A DNA stretch of 64,000 nt from Bacteroides mediterraneensis. GTDB taxonomy: Bacteria; Bacteroidota; Bacteroidia; Bacteroidales; Bacteroidaceae. A model generated the notes under the pieces. It was given only the letters and a program-made list of their open reading frames with translations. It was not told the DNA's origin and searched no databases. Shown piece after piece: positions 1 through 10,147 of the stretch (position 1 is the stretch's first letter; each line of letters opens with the position of its first letter). The translations under genes were made by a program, and so were the position numbers. The DNA is taken from assembly GCF_900128455.1 (NCBI RefSeq), contig NZ_LT635783.1:2381935-2445934 (forward strand). The letters run 5' to 3'.

Positions 1-35
1 AGGCAGGCAGCCAATGTTACGTGTTTCTGGTTCAT
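1..35 (-). CDS. Start of an unidentified gene, cut by the window edge
   Basis: Reading leftward, an ATG at 35 opens a frame (MNQKHVTLAAC...) that runs off the window after 11 codons. It starts 28 bases after the stop of the NhaC gene on the same strand, so it could be the next gene of that unit. Too little is visible to name a family, and it may be a chance frame. Confidence 0.3.
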   Translation of the reverse strand, partial: MNQKHVTLAAC

Positions 36-63
36 TCTTTTATGGTTTTAATGAAAATGATTC

Positions 64-1518
64 TTAGTCTTTTTTCGCCGGACGCACAATCTTGTAGCCG
101 ATGCACGCCACAAAAATACTCATCAGCGGGCTCAGATAGTTGAAGAAGCAATATGGCAGATACACCAGTGTAGGCACACTCAATATCGTAGCCTGCGTCA
201 TGCCACACGTGTTCCAGGGAATCAGCGGACTAGTTACTGTCACGGCATCCTCCGTCGTACGGCTCAACAAACGCGACTCATACCCGTTCTTCTTATAAAT
301 ATCCTTGAACATGTTCCCGGTGAGAATAATCGAAATATACTGGTCGGCAGTAGCCAGGTTCAGAAACAGGCCGGATGCCACCGTAGCCGCCACCGTTCCG
401 GCCAGTTTATGCGTCAGATGCACAAACATGCGCGTGATACTTCCCAACATACCGCAAGCCGTCATGGCTCCGCCCAGGCACATGGCACAGATAATCAGCC
501 ACACCGTATCCATCATGCCACCCATTCCGCGAGTAGCAATCAGTTCAGTCAGTTCTGGACTGGAAGCCGGCACAGAGGTACTGCTCGACAAGGTCATCAA
601 GACCCCTTTATACAAAGCCTCAGCACCGCTTACCCCTTCACCAGCCACTTCTTTCAAGACATCCGTCTGAAACACCAGCATGCATATCACCGCCAGTGCA
701 GTCGAGGCAAAAAGCGTAATGATGGACGGCACCTTCCGGGCAATCAGTATGCCCGTAGCCACCGGCACCAGCAGTACCCACCACGTAATGTGGAAACGTT
801 CGGCCAGCCCGGAAGTAAACACCGCCATCTGCGAACTGTCCGTCACTTCATGCGAAAATCCGGCTACGGTGAAAATAACCAATGCAATCACAATCGAAGG
901 TACGGTAGTGAACATCATGTAGCGAATGTGTGTAAACAAGGGCGTATCCGTCACCGAAGAAGCCAGAATGGTCGTGTCTGAAAGCGGAGATACTTTATCT
1001 CCGAAATAGGCACCCGACACGATGGCCCCGGCAATCCAACCCTCGTCAAATCCCTGTGCCTTCCCGATTCCCATCAAGGCAATGCCAATGGTGGCGATAG
1101 TGGTCCACGAGCTGCCCGTCATGACCGACACCACGGCACAAATCGCACAACAGGACACCAGAAAGAATTTCGGATGAATAATCTGCACACCATAATATAT
1201 CAAGGTAGGCACCACACCTCCCAACATCCAGGCGGCCGAAAGGGAACCGATAATCAATAATATGATTAATGCGGAACTCACTCCTGCAATGTTGTTTATA
1301 ATGGCACGTTCAATGTCTTTCCAGCTCACCCCATAAAAGCCCATTCCCAGGGCAGCACACAAAGCCGTAGTCAGTAGCAAACAAATCTGGCTGCCCCCGC
1401 CCAATGCATCGGCTCCTAAAAGACGGATTGTAAAGAAAAGCAGGACCACCAAGACCAACACCGGCAGCAATGAGACCAGTGGAGAAGGAATTTTCAGTTT
1501 CTGTGTCATTTTTGTCAA
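64..1518 (-). CDS. nhaC: NhaC-family Na+/H+ antiporter
   Basis: The 484-aa protein is a polytopic inner-membrane protein made almost wholly of hydrophobic segments, in the size range of NhaC antiporters. NhaC-like stretches include GSSWTTIATIG (about residues 134-144), AYFGDKVSPLSDTT (about 170-183) and a C-terminal SPLIPWNTCG segment. The family exchanges internal Na+ for external H+ and so supports sodium and pH homeostasis. It is transcribed leftward, divergent from the TamB gene, with 233 bp between them. The family call is strong; the ion specificity is inferred from the family, and a related substrate/sodium antiport role is possible. Confidence 0.88.
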   Translation of the reverse strand: MTKMTQKLKIPSPLVSLLPVLVLVVLLFFTIRLLGADALGGGSQICLLLTTALCAALGMGFYGVSWKDIERAIINNIAGVSSALIILLIIGSLSAAWMLGGVVPTLIYYGVQIIHPKFFLVSCCAICAVVSVMTGSSWTTIATIGIALMGIGKAQGFDEGWIAGAIVSGAYFGDKVSPLSDTTILASSVTDTPLFTHIRYMMFTTVPSIVIALVIFTVAGFSHEVTDSSQMAVFTSGLAERFHITWWVLLVPVATGILIARKVPSIITLFASTALAVICMLVFQTDVLKEVAGEGVSGAEALYKGVLMTLSSSTSVPASSPELTELIATRGMGGMMDTVWLIICAMCLGGAMTACGMLGSITRMFVHLTHKLAGTVAATVASGLFLNLATADQYISIILTGNMFKDIYKKNGYESRLLSRTTEDAVTVTSPLIPWNTCGMTQATILSVPTLVYLPYCFFNYLSPLMSIFVACIGYKIVRPAKKD

Positions 1519-1735
1519 TCTAAATCAAATTCATTCATATTCTATAAAACGCCACAAATTTCCGAATATTTTTCCAAATAACCACATAAATTCTACTTTT
1601 ATTTGTTCTATCCAAAAGAAAAATGCATAAAAATAGAAAACTAATACTCCAAATACAGGTGATGGAATTCATCCTCTAAACCTTAAAAACTGCTAATACC
1701 CTTGTTACAAAGCCTTTTCTTCGCCAGTTATTTTG

Positions 1736-1743
1736 TACTTTTG
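1736..1743 (+). promoter_or_regulatory. Bacteroides-type -7 element for tamB
   Basis: TACTTTTG matches the Bacteroides -7 consensus TAnnTTTG and lies 23 bp before the chosen tamB ATG. No clear TTTG -33 box is seen at the usual 19-21 bp spacing. Confidence 0.5.
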
Positions 1744-1766
1744 TTTATTCATTGCACAGAGTAAGG

Positions 1767-4700
1767 ATGAGTAGAGCCACACGCATAAAACAAGCCATAC
1801 GTATCACGGTCATTTCCGCATTGACACTTTATTTCGGTCTGATTGCCTTGATCAGCCTCCCGGCTGTCCAACATCGCATCAGTACGTATGCCTCCCGTGA
1901 ACTTTCCCGGCTCACTCAAGCCGAGGTCCGCATCGGAAATGTAGATTTGGGCCTCCTCAACCGCATAGTCATTCAGAATGTACAGATAAAAGACCGGCAA
2001 GGAAAAGACATGCTCGGCATTTCCCGTTTCTCCGTCAAACTGGACATCCCTTCCCTCTTCCGGAAAAAAATCCGCATCAGCAGTATCCAACTCTTCGGAT
2101 TGGACGCCCGACTGCACCGGACTAATCCCGAAGCCCCGCTCAATTGTCAGTTCCTGATTGACACTTTTGCCTCAAAAGATACCACAAAAAAAGAAAACAA
2201 CCTCGACCTGCGTATCAACTCTGTGCTGATACGCCGTGGGCAGGTGCACTACGACGTACTGTCGGAGGCCTATACCCCCCGTCAGTTCAATCCTCAACAT
2301 ATCGGAATCAGTGAACTCTCGGCCACAATTTCGCTCAAAGCCCTGCAAAAGGACTCCCTCAATGCGCAAATTCGCCGCATGAGCTTCAACGAGCAAAGTG
2401 GTTTCCGCCTGAAAAGATTCACTCTGAAAGCCACTGCCAACCCAGAAGGTATATACCTGCACGAACTGGAACTGAACTTGCCGGCCACCAGTCTCCGAAT
2501 TGACACTCTTGCTGCCAAGGGAAATATAGACTCTCCCCAGTTCCTTTCCGACGACGAAACCACCTACATGGGCCGCCTGCACGCTTCGGTGACCCCGGTA
2601 GACCTCTCGTCCCTTGTGCCTTCCCTGCAACATTTCCAGGATTCCCTGCACATTGACATTGACTTTCATGGAAAAGGGAAACAACTTCAATGTACCAACT
2701 TCTACCTGGCCAGCCCGCAAAAAGAGCTGGTAGTACATGCCGAAGGAATGCTCGACCACAGTGCTCCATCCCGCCCTCCCTATTTCTTCGGGAAAATCAC
2801 CCAAGCCGACATCAGTGAAAAAGCCATCCCTTGGCTGTTCCACAACCTGAAGGGAAATACGGCAACCCTGCCCGACCTTATCCAACGCTTGGGCTTTCTT
2901 AAATTTCAAGGCGATGTCTCAGGCTATCCTTCCCGCCTTACGGCTCATGGCACGCTGCAAAGCCGCCCCGGTCTGCTCAATGCCAACATGACCATGCATA
3001 CCGACACCCTGACCCTGCAAAGGAGTTACTCTGGAAAAGTGTCTACCACCGATTTCGAATTAGGCAAACTGCTGGCTAAAGATGAACTCGGGAAAACATC
3101 GTTCGACCTTGAGCTGAACGGACTGCAATACCGTAACCACCAGCCGGAATCGCACGTAAAGGGAGTGATTTCCTCACTGGAATACAACCATTACCAGTAC
3201 CAGCACATCATGCTGAACGGCGATTTCAAGCCGGGAGGCTTCAACGGACATTTGGCACTCGACGACGACAATGGACAAATCACCATCGACGGAAATTTTG
3301 TTACCCACCAGACTGTCCCCGACTTCAACCTGCGGATGAAAGTACGCAATTTCCGTCCCCACAAACTGCATCTTACTAAAAAATATGAGGATACAGACAT
3401 AGCTCTAAACCTGACCGCCGATTTTTCCGGCCATTCCATCGATGACATCCAAGGAAAAATCAACCTCGACAGTCTCTCGGTACATACGGCAGATGCAAGT
3501 CTGGATTATTTTCTGCCTCGTTTGCAAATTAATGCCACCCGAATGACCTCCAATGCCGAAATAAAAGAAATACGCATCGACTCCCCGTTCCTCACAGGAA
3601 GCGTGCAAGGGAAATATGCCTATCACACATTATTAAAAAGCATTGAGAAAGTTATCCAAAAACATATCCCCTCCCTGTTCCCATCCGGGAAGAAGGCCAA
3701 AGGGAAAAAATCGCAAGCACTGAACAACCGGTTCCGTTTCCAGTTCCGTATGGAAAACAGTGAGTTCTTGTCGAAAGTACTGCACATTCCTTTCGAACTG
3801 CAAATGCCGGCCACCTTGTCCGGCTATCTCAATGACAGCCTTTCACAGATGCGTGTCAATGGTTCTCTGCCTCAGTTCATTTACAACGGGAAATATTATG
3901 AATCGGGTACTCTCCTGTGTGAGAACCATCCCGACGCACTGCAATGCCAGCTCCGTGTCGGGACTCTGATGAAGAAAGGTGCCATGTTCAACCTGTCGCT
4001 TATCACACGGGCACAACATGACCAACTGCACACCACGCTCTATTGGGGCAACAACACTACTCAAACCTATAGTGGAAAAGTGGATGCCGTCACTTCTTTC
4101 CGTCAGGACAGTCTCCGCAGGGAACTTCATACCCGGGTAGATATACAGCCCAGCCAGGTTATCCTGAACGATACCACCTGGCACATCCATCCGGCCACCA
4201 TAGATATTGCAAAAGACAGCATCGAGATACACAACTTCCTCTTCGAGCACCGCGACCAGCACCTGAAAATCAACGGACGACTGGGAAAAACGGAAACAGA
4301 CTCTTGCTTGGTCGATTTAAAGAACATCAACCTCCTCTACATCATGGATATGATTCAGTTCCATGCCGTACGCTTCGATGGAGGTATCAGCGGAAAAGCC
4401 CGTCTGCTGCATGTGCTTAAAGACCCAGTGATGGAAGCCCGCCTGGATGTGAAAGATTTCTCCCTGAACCAAGCCCTACTGGGCCGTGCCGACATTCTGG
4501 CCTCTTGGGATAAGGAACTGGGCGGCGTACGCCTGAACGCCGATATCCGGCGCGACAGCACCTGTACCACGGGAGTAACAGGCTATGTATCCCCCAAACT
4601 GAAAGGACTCGACCTGCATATCAAGGCCGGGGGCACTCCTCTTGCCTTCCTGCAACCGTTTGTAGAGAATATTTTCACGAATGTCCGGGGAGAGGCCTAT

Positions 4701-6341
4701 GGCGATGTACACTTGTTCGGACCTTTCGCTGAGCTCGACCTGGAAGGAAAAGTCAAGGCACGGATGCAGACTAAAATCAATATTCTGAATACTTCTTTCA
4801 TTGCATCGGCCGATTCGGTCAATATATCTTCTGGCTTGTTCAATTTCCAGAACGTCCGCCTGCAAGACCTGGAAGGACACACCGGAGTGGTCAACGGGGA
4901 ACTCCGGCATACCAAACTGAAAAACCTGAGTTACAATTTCCGTTTCCAGACCGACCGTATGCTAGTGTACGACACCGATCGCGAAACACCTGATTTTCCT
5001 TTCTACGGACACATCTATGCAACCGGCGATGTCCGGTTACAAGGTGGTGACGGACAGCTGAACGTAGACGGGCAAGTCCGTGCCGACAACCAGACCGAGT
5101 TCGTCTATGTATTGGGCACTGCCGCCGAAGCTACCAATTCCAGCTTTGTAACCTTCGTAGACCGTACGCCCCGCCGGCAGCAGACTGCCATCCAGGCAGA
5201 TGTCTACCATCCGCTGAACCAGCCAGAACAGACCGAAGAAGACGATAGTCCGACGGCTATCCACCTCAACCTGCAGATAGAGCCGGCCGAACGCGCCAAC
5301 ATGAAAATCATCATGGACCCGGCAGCCGGCGACTACATATCCGCTTACGGAACCGGTAACCTGCGCATCAATTTCTTCAACCAGGGTAATTTCCAGATAT
5401 TCGGCAATTACAACATCACCGAAGGAATCTACAAGATGAGCATGCAGAACGTCATCCGCAAAGACTTTACCCTGCAACCCGGAGGCATCGTTTCCTTCAA
5501 CGGCGATCCTAGAGCAGCCAACTTGAACGTACAGGCCGTCTATACGGTCAACTCCGCTTCCCTCAACGACCTGATAGCCGACGCTTCTTCTTCCCGGGGA
5601 AACGTGCGGGTAAACTGTCTGCTGAATCTGACCGGCAACCTAACCTCTCCGAATCTCAGTTTCGGACTGGAACTACCCACTGTAAGCGAAGAAGACCGGG
5701 AACTGGTACGCAGCCTCACCAGTACCGAAGAACAGATGAACACGCAAATCATCTACCTGCTGGGAGTAGGCAAATTCTACACCTACGACTATGCCAATAA
5801 CACCGGGCAGACCGATGCCACCAGCTCACTGGCCTTCAGCACCTTGTCCGGACAATTGAACAATATGCTCTCGCAAGTCATCGACAACCAGAACTGGAAC
5901 GTAGGAACCAACCTCACCACAGGCGAAAAGGGGTGGACCGACGTGGAAGCCGAAGCCATCCTCTCCGGCCGTCTGCTGAACAACCGCCTCATCATCAACG
6001 GCAACTTCGGTTACCGGGAAAACACCCTGCGCAACACCAACTTCGTGGGCGACTTCGAAGCCATCTGGCTACTCACCAAGAACGGCGAGTTCCGCCTGCG
6101 GGGCTACAACCAGACCAACGACCGCTACTTTACCAAGTCGACGCTGACTACCCAAGGCATCGGTATCATGTACAAGAAAGACTTCATGAACTGGAGAGAA
6201 CTGGTCGACTGGTTCCTCCGCCGCCGGAAGGCGCGCAACAGCAAGCAGAAAAAGGACGACGACGAAAAATACATCCAGAAAGAAGCCGACCTTCCTGCTG
6301 CACAAAAGAAAAGAACATCCAACGAAAAACAATTACAATAA
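1767..6341 (+). CDS. tamB: TamB-like translocation/assembly module protein (DUF490)
   Basis: The protein is about 1524 aa: a single N-terminal membrane anchor (about residues 10-32), a very long repetitive beta-rich body, and a C-terminal DUF490/TamB domain containing NFFNQGNFQIFGNYNITEGIY and a closing region rich in aromatic residues and Asn. AsmA/TamB proteins span the periplasm and are linked to phospholipid transport and outer-membrane protein assembly. ATG 1767 was chosen over an in-frame TTG at 1752 because the -7 promoter element ends at 1743. No Omp85 partner (TamA/TamL) is adjacent. The stop is two bases before aguA, so the genes probably share a transcript although their functions differ. 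Confidence 0.85.
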   Translation: MSRATRIKQAIRITVISALTLYFGLIALISLPAVQHRISTYASRELSRLTQAEVRIGNVDLGLLNRIVIQNVQIKDRQGKDMLGISRFSVKLDIPSLFRKKIRISSIQLFGLDARLHRTNPEAPLNCQFLIDTFASKDTTKKENNLDLRINSVLIRRGQVHYDVLSEAYTPRQFNPQHIGISELSATISLKALQKDSLNAQIRRMSFNEQSGFRLKRFTLKATANPEGIYLHELELNLPATSLRIDTLAAKGNIDSPQFLSDDETTYMGRLHASVTPVDLSSLVPSLQHFQDSLHIDIDFHGKGKQLQCTNFYLASPQKELVVHAEGMLDHSAPSRPPYFFGKITQADISEKAIPWLFHNLKGNTATLPDLIQRLGFLKFQGDVSGYPSRLTAHGTLQSRPGLLNANMTMHTDTLTLQRSYSGKVSTTDFELGKLLAKDELGKTSFDLELNGLQYRNHQPESHVKGVISSLEYNHYQYQHIMLNGDFKPGGFNGHLALDDDNGQITIDGNFVTHQTVPDFNLRMKVRNFRPHKLHLTKKYEDTDIALNLTADFSGHSIDDIQGKINLDSLSVHTADASLDYFLPRLQINATRMTSNAEIKEIRIDSPFLTGSVQGKYAYHTLLKSIEKVIQKHIPSLFPSGKKAKGKKSQALNNRFRFQFRMENSEFLSKVLHIPFELQMPATLSGYLNDSLSQMRVNGSLPQFIYNGKYYESGTLLCENHPDALQCQLRVGTLMKKGAMFNLSLITRAQHDQLHTTLYWGNNTTQTYSGKVDAVTSFRQDSLRRELHTRVDIQPSQVILNDTTWHIHPATIDIAKDSIEIHNFLFEHRDQHLKINGRLGKTETDSCLVDLKNINLLYIMDMIQFHAVRFDGGISGKARLLHVLKDPVMEARLDVKDFSLNQALLGRADILASWDKELGGVRLNADIRRDSTCTTGVTGYVSPKLKGLDLHIKAGGTPLAFLQPFVENIFTNVRGEAYGDVHLFGPFAELDLEGKVKARMQTKINILNTSFIASADSVNISSGLFNFQNVRLQDLEGHTGVVNGELRHTKLKNLSYNFRFQTDRMLVYDTDRETPDFPFYGHIYATGDVRLQGGDGQLNVDGQVRADNQTEFVYVLGTAAEATNSSFVTFVDRTPRRQQTAIQADVYHPLNQPEQTEEDDSPTAIHLNLQIEPAERANMKIIMDPAAGDYISAYGTGNLRINFFNQGNFQIFGNYNITEGIYKMSMQNVIRKDFTLQPGGIVSFNGDPRAANLNVQAVYTVNSASLNDLIADASSSRGNVRVNCLLNLTGNLTSPNLSFGLELPTVSEEDRELVRSLTSTEEQMNTQIIYLLGVGKFYTYDYANNTGQTDATSSLAFSTLSGQLNNMLSQVIDNQNWNVGTNLTTGEKGWTDVEAEAILSGRLLNNRLIINGNFGYRENTLRNTNFVGDFEAIWLLTKNGEFRLRGYNQTNDRYFTKSTLTTQGIGIMYKKDFMNWRELVDWFLRRRKARNSKQKKDDDEKYIQKEADLPAAQKKRTSNEKQLQ

Positions 6342-6343
6342 AT

Positions 6344-7381
6344 ATGGAAAAGACGTACTATCTTCCTGCCGAATGGCACCCACAGAGCTACATACAGCTC
6401 ACCTGGCCCCATGCAGAGACCGACTGGGCCTATATGCTCGACGAAGTGGAAACCTGCTTTGTCCGCCTGGCAACCGAAATCGCCAAGCGCCAGCCCCTGC
6501 TGCTCGTGGCACCGGAGTTTCCGGCGGCCCTGGCTGATTTTCCCTACCGGGACCGTATCACGTTTGTGGAATGCTCCACCAACGACACATGGGCCCGCGA
6601 CCACGGATTCATTACCCTGCTGGAAAGGCACACCGACCCTCTCCTGCTCGATTTCTGTTTCAACGGCTGGGGTATGAAATTTGCCGCCTGCAAAGACAAC
6701 CTCATCAACAGCCGTGTGTTCAAAACCGGTGTATTCAATGGCGACTACATCAACTGCCGTAACTTCGTGCTGGAAGGCGGTTCTATTGAAAGCGACGGAG
6801 AAGGCACTCTGCTGACCACCTCTCCCTGCCTGCTGGCTCCCAACCGTAACGACACACTCTCAAGAAAGGACATCGAAACCTACCTGACAGACCGCTTCAA
6901 CCTGCGACAGGTGCTCTGGCTGGACTACGGCTACCTGGCCGGTGACGACACCGACAGCCACGTGGACACCCTGGCTCGTCTCTGCCCCGACCATACCATC
7001 ACCTACGTGCAGTGTCTGGACAAGGATGACGAGCACTACGGCGCCCTCCGTTCCATGGAAGACCAGCTCAAGACCTTCCGTACCCTCGACGGAGACCCTT
7101 ATCGTCTGCTTCCGTTGCCGATGCCCGAGGCCATCTACGACGAAAACGGCGAACGCCTTCCGGCTACTTACGCCAACTTCCTGATTATGAACGAGGCGAT
7201 ACTTTATCCTACTTACGACCAGCCGGAACACGATGCCCGTGCCGCTCAGGTACTGGCCGAAGCCTTCCCCGGACGTGAAATCGTAGGCGTGGACTGCCGT
7301 GCCCTCATCAAACAGCACGGGTCTCTCCACTGTGTCACCATGCAATATCCTGAATCTGTAAAAAACAACATAGAATCATGA
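6344..7381 (+). CDS. aguA: Agmatine deiminase (PAD_porph family)
   Basis: The 345-aa protein belongs to the peptidyl-arginine deiminase-like guanidino-modifying fold. It contains NDTWARDHG and LEGGSIE (substrate and acid residues), DTDSHVD (catalytic His region) and a C-terminal HGSLHCVTMQ with the likely nucleophile Cys330. The reaction is agmatine to N-carbamoylputrescine plus ammonia, in the cytoplasm. ATG 6344 was chosen although the frame is open upstream, because upstream codons overlap tamB out of frame and the family begins near the YYLPAEW motif. The gene follows tamB by two bases, and its TGA overlaps the ATG of the amidase that uses its product, which strongly supports the assignment. 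Confidence 0.93.
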   Translation: MEKTYYLPAEWHPQSYIQLTWPHAETDWAYMLDEVETCFVRLATEIAKRQPLLLVAPEFPAALADFPYRDRITFVECSTNDTWARDHGFITLLERHTDPLLLDFCFNGWGMKFAACKDNLINSRVFKTGVFNGDYINCRNFVLEGGSIESDGEGTLLTTSPCLLAPNRNDTLSRKDIETYLTDRFNLRQVLWLDYGYLAGDDTDSHVDTLARLCPDHTITYVQCLDKDDEHYGALRSMEDQLKTFRTLDGDPYRLLPLPMPEAIYDENGERLPATYANFLIMNEAILYPTYDQPEHDARAAQVLAEAFPGREIVGVDCRALIKQHGSLHCVTMQYPESVKNNIES

Positions 7382-8265
7382 AACGAACCATCCGTGTCGG
7401 CCTCGTACAGCAATCCTGTACCCCCGACCTCAAACTGAATCTTGAGAAACTGCACCGCAACATTGCCTCCGTGGCACAAGCCGGTGCACAACTGGTAGTG
7501 CTCCAGGAACTTCATAACACCCCCTATTTCTGCCAGACAGAAGATACCAACTTGTTCGACTTGGCAGAACCTATCCCCGGTCCTTCCACCGGCTTTTACA
7601 GTGAGATAGCTGCCGCCTACCATATTGTGCTGGTCACCTCCCTGTTCGAACGTCGTGCCGCCGGACTGTATCACAACACCGCCGTGGTGTTCGACGCAGA
7701 CGGAAGCATTGCCGGAAAGTACCGCAAAATGCACATTCCCGACGACCCTGCTTATTATGAAAAGTTCTACTTCACCCCTGGCGACCTGGGCTTCGAACCC
7801 ATCGAGACCTCTCTCGGCAAACTGGGCGTGCAAGTATGCTGGGACCAGTGGTATCCCGAAGGAGCCCGCATTATGGCTCTGAAAGGCGCCGAACTCCTGA
7901 TTTATCCCACGGCCATAGGTTGGGAAAGCAGTGACACCCAGGAAGAGAAGATGCGCCAGCTCGGTGCATGGGTCACCGTACAGCGCGGCCATGCCGTAGC
8001 CAACGGACTGCCCGTCATCGCCGTGAACCGTGTAGGTCTGGAACCTGACCCATCCGGACAGACCAACGGCATCCAGTTCTGGGGCAACAGTTTCGTGGCC
8101 GGCCCACAAGGTGAGATTATCGCCCAGGCCAGCAACTTGAAAGAAGAAAACATGGTGGTAGAAATCGATATGGACCGTAGCGAGAACGTACGCCGCTGGT
8201 GGCCCTTCCTGCGCGACCGTCGCATCGACGAGTTCGAACAGCTTACCCGCCGCTTTATCGATTGA
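7378..8265 (+). CDS. aguB: N-carbamoylputrescine amidase
   Basis: The 295-aa protein is a nitrilase-superfamily hydrolase with the Glu-Lys-Cys triad visible: Glu44 in VLQELHN, Lys117 in YRKMHIPDD and Cys154 in VQVCWDQW. It hydrolyses N-carbamoylputrescine to putrescine, CO2 and ammonia, completing the agmatine route to polyamines. It starts inside the aguA stop (ATGA overlap), so translation is probably coupled. A rho-independent terminator follows. The arginine decarboxylase that would feed the pathway is not in this window. Confidence 0.94.
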   Translation: MKRTIRVGLVQQSCTPDLKLNLEKLHRNIASVAQAGAQLVVLQELHNTPYFCQTEDTNLFDLAEPIPGPSTGFYSEIAAAYHIVLVTSLFERRAAGLYHNTAVVFDADGSIAGKYRKMHIPDDPAYYEKFYFTPGDLGFEPIETSLGKLGVQVCWDQWYPEGARIMALKGAELLIYPTAIGWESSDTQEEKMRQLGAWVTVQRGHAVANGLPVIAVNRVGLEPDPSGQTNGIQFWGNSFVAGPQGEIIAQASNLKEENMVVEIDMDRSENVRRWWPFLRDRRIDEFEQLTRRFID

Positions 8266-8282
8266 TGATCAATCCCTCATAT

Positions 8283-8327
8283 AAAAGAAAAGAGCCATTG
8301 CCGTGGAGGCAGTAGCTCTTTTCTTTT
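8283..8327. terminator. Bidirectional terminator between aguB and trkH
   Basis: A 13-bp perfect inverted repeat (8283-8295 with 8315-8327) ends in an A tract on one side and a T tract on the other, so it can stop both convergent transcripts. Confidence 0.85.
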
Positions 8328-8346
8328 TATCTTGATTTTCTCTTTC

Positions 8347-9852
8347 TTACCGTCTTTCCCAGAAACTTGGAGTCAGCAACAACAGTACCCCGAACAGCTC
8401 CAGACGTCCAATCAACATCATGAACGACAACAGCCATTTTGCCATATCCGGCAGTGCGCTCCAAGAAAAAGCCGGACCGAAAGCTCCCAGTCCCGGCCCT
8501 ACGTTACCGATACTTGACACCGACAGACCGAAAGATTCCTCCAGCCCGACGCCCATACACATCAGCGCCAGCCAGCAAACAAAAATGCAGAAGAAATAGA
8601 ACAGCACAAACGTCATCACCGTGGCAATCGTCCGTTGCGAAGCCGCCATCCGGTTCAGCTTTACCGGCAATACCGCACGCGGATGCATCAGCCGGTGAAA
8701 CTCGTTCTTCACGTTGCGCAGCACCACCAGCAGACGTACAATCTTGATACCGCCGGCCGTAGACCCGGCACATCCACCTGCTATCATGGCGTAAATCAGC
8801 AACATCCACGTGAAAGGCGCCCACATATTATAGTCATCCGTAGCAAATCCACACGAGGTGTGAACGGAAGCCACCTGAAACAACGATTTGCGGAAAGCCT
8901 CTTCCAGTCCATAATGATTGTGCCAATAGAGTGATCCCGTAATCAACAGTGTCACTCCCACAATGGAAATAAGGAACAACCGGAACTCTTCATCCTTGAA
9001 CAAATGTTTCACTCGCCCCGTCATACACATGAAATACAGAGAGAAGTTCACTCCCGAAAGTATCATGAAAATAGCGATTACATATTCTATAAAAGGCGAA
9101 TTCCAATACGCCACACTGTCCTGTTTGGTAGAATATCCTCCGGTAGCCGTCGTGGAGAACGCATGACATACCGCATCAAACAAATCCATGCCGCCCAGCA
9201 ACAGCAGCACCGTTACCACGACCGTAAGAATCAGGTACACCGTCCACAACCACTTGGCCATGATACTGATTTTCGGATGAATCTTATCGTGCGTCACCCC
9301 TGTCGCTTCAGCGGAGAAGAGTACCTGGTTTCCCACCCCGAAGATAGGCAGTACCGCAATCGTGAAGAACACGATTCCCAATCCTCCAATCCATTGCGAG
9401 AAACTCCGCCAGAACAACATACCGTGGGAAAGCGACTCGATGTCGTCCAGAATGGTCGCTCCCGTCGTAGTAAAGCCAGACATCGTTTCAAAAAAAGCGT
9501 CTGCTATTGAAGGAATACTCCCGCTGATGTAAAAAGGCAACATGCCGAAGCCTGTGAAAAGCAACCAGGTAAAGGCCACGATGCAATATCCATCACGTCG
9601 TGTTACCCGGTTTTCGGCTCCTTTACCCAGTAACAGCAAAAGACTCCCTACAGCTACATTGATAATCGTCGTGTAGATAAAATAAAGATAGTCTGCCTCT
9701 CCATAACACAAGGATACCCCTGCACAAACCAGAAACATCAACGCTTCCATGAAGAGCAAGACCCCTAAAATGCGGAAAATCATCCTTTTGTTTATCAAAC
9801 TGTTTTCCCTGTTGGCTGTCACATTGACCGCTGTCGATATAAAATCTTCCAT
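8347..9852 (-). CDS. trkH: TrkH-family potassium uptake protein
   Basis: The 501-aa inner-membrane protein has the four pore-loop repeats of the TrkH/KtrB family: SGFTTTGAT, FSTTATGGYST, SVHTSCGFAT and SIGNVGPGLG. Each carries the selectivity-filter glycine. It forms the K+-translocating subunit, normally gated by a cytosolic TrkA/KtrA subunit that is not in this window. The start at 9852 agrees with a -7 element ending at 9875 on this strand, which leaves a short leader. It converges on aguB. The mobilizable element begins just upstream of its promoter. Confidence 0.92.
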   Translation of the reverse strand: MEDFISTAVNVTANRENSLINKRMIFRILGVLLFMEALMFLVCAGVSLCYGEADYLYFIYTTIINVAVGSLLLLLGKGAENRVTRRDGYCIVAFTWLLFTGFGMLPFYISGSIPSIADAFFETMSGFTTTGATILDDIESLSHGMLFWRSFSQWIGGLGIVFFTIAVLPIFGVGNQVLFSAEATGVTHDKIHPKISIMAKWLWTVYLILTVVVTVLLLLGGMDLFDAVCHAFSTTATGGYSTKQDSVAYWNSPFIEYVIAIFMILSGVNFSLYFMCMTGRVKHLFKDEEFRLFLISIVGVTLLITGSLYWHNHYGLEEAFRKSLFQVASVHTSCGFATDDYNMWAPFTWMLLIYAMIAGGCAGSTAGGIKIVRLLVVLRNVKNEFHRLMHPRAVLPVKLNRMAASQRTIATVMTFVLFYFFCIFVCWLALMCMGVGLEESFGLSVSSIGNVGPGLGAFGPAFSWSALPDMAKWLLSFMMLIGRLELFGVLLLLTPSFWERR

Positions 9853-9874
9853 GTATTTCTATGTGTTTACCATG

Positions 9875-9882
9875 CAAACTTA
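9875..9882 (-). promoter_or_regulatory. -7 element for trkH
   Basis: Read leftward this is TAAGTTTG, matching TAnnTTTG, about 23 bp before the trkH ATG. It overlaps the left candidate attachment repeat, so insertion of the element may have replaced the original upstream DNA. Confidence 0.5.
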
Positions 9883-9900
9883 CGGAAAATCTATGGAATA
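9880..9900 (+). repeat. Left candidate attachment repeat
   Basis: The 21-bp sequence beginning TTACGGAAAATCT matches 17690-17710 at 19 of 21 positions in direct orientation. The two copies enclose all the element genes. The left copy overlaps the trkH promoter, and similar short sequences occur at other promoters (for example near 32191), so coincidence is possible. Confidence 0.3.
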
Positions 9901-10070
9901 TCCGCCGAAATTCGGCAGAAATGCGAATTTGAAATTGGGAATTAAGCAGTTAGGAGAAAATCGTGGAAGTTGGGCAGAGGGCTGAAAAGCGTTTCAAAGC
10001 GGATTGCGGCAGAAGAACGGTTTCCTAATCGTTACCCGCCAAAAGTGCAGATTTAACAGTCTCCGATTTA

Positions 10071-10134
10071 TTTGCGCCGTTCTGCGTAGATTTGCTTGTC
10101 AAGGTTTAACTCGTTGATTTATAGTTTTGCAACC
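10071..10134 (+). promoter_or_regulatory. Conserved promoter module upstream of the integrase
   Basis: This 64-bp block aligns without gaps to 11897-11960 (about 46 of 64 identical). Both start with TTTGCGCCGTT and end with a -7 element followed by GCAACC (TAGTTTTG here at 10122-10129). The equal spacing suggests shared regulation of integrase and replication genes. It also contains GTAGATTTGC, which fits the GTANNTTTGC core used by IntDOT-type integrases. Confidence 0.5.
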
Positions 10135-10147
10135 AAAAAGAACGAGT

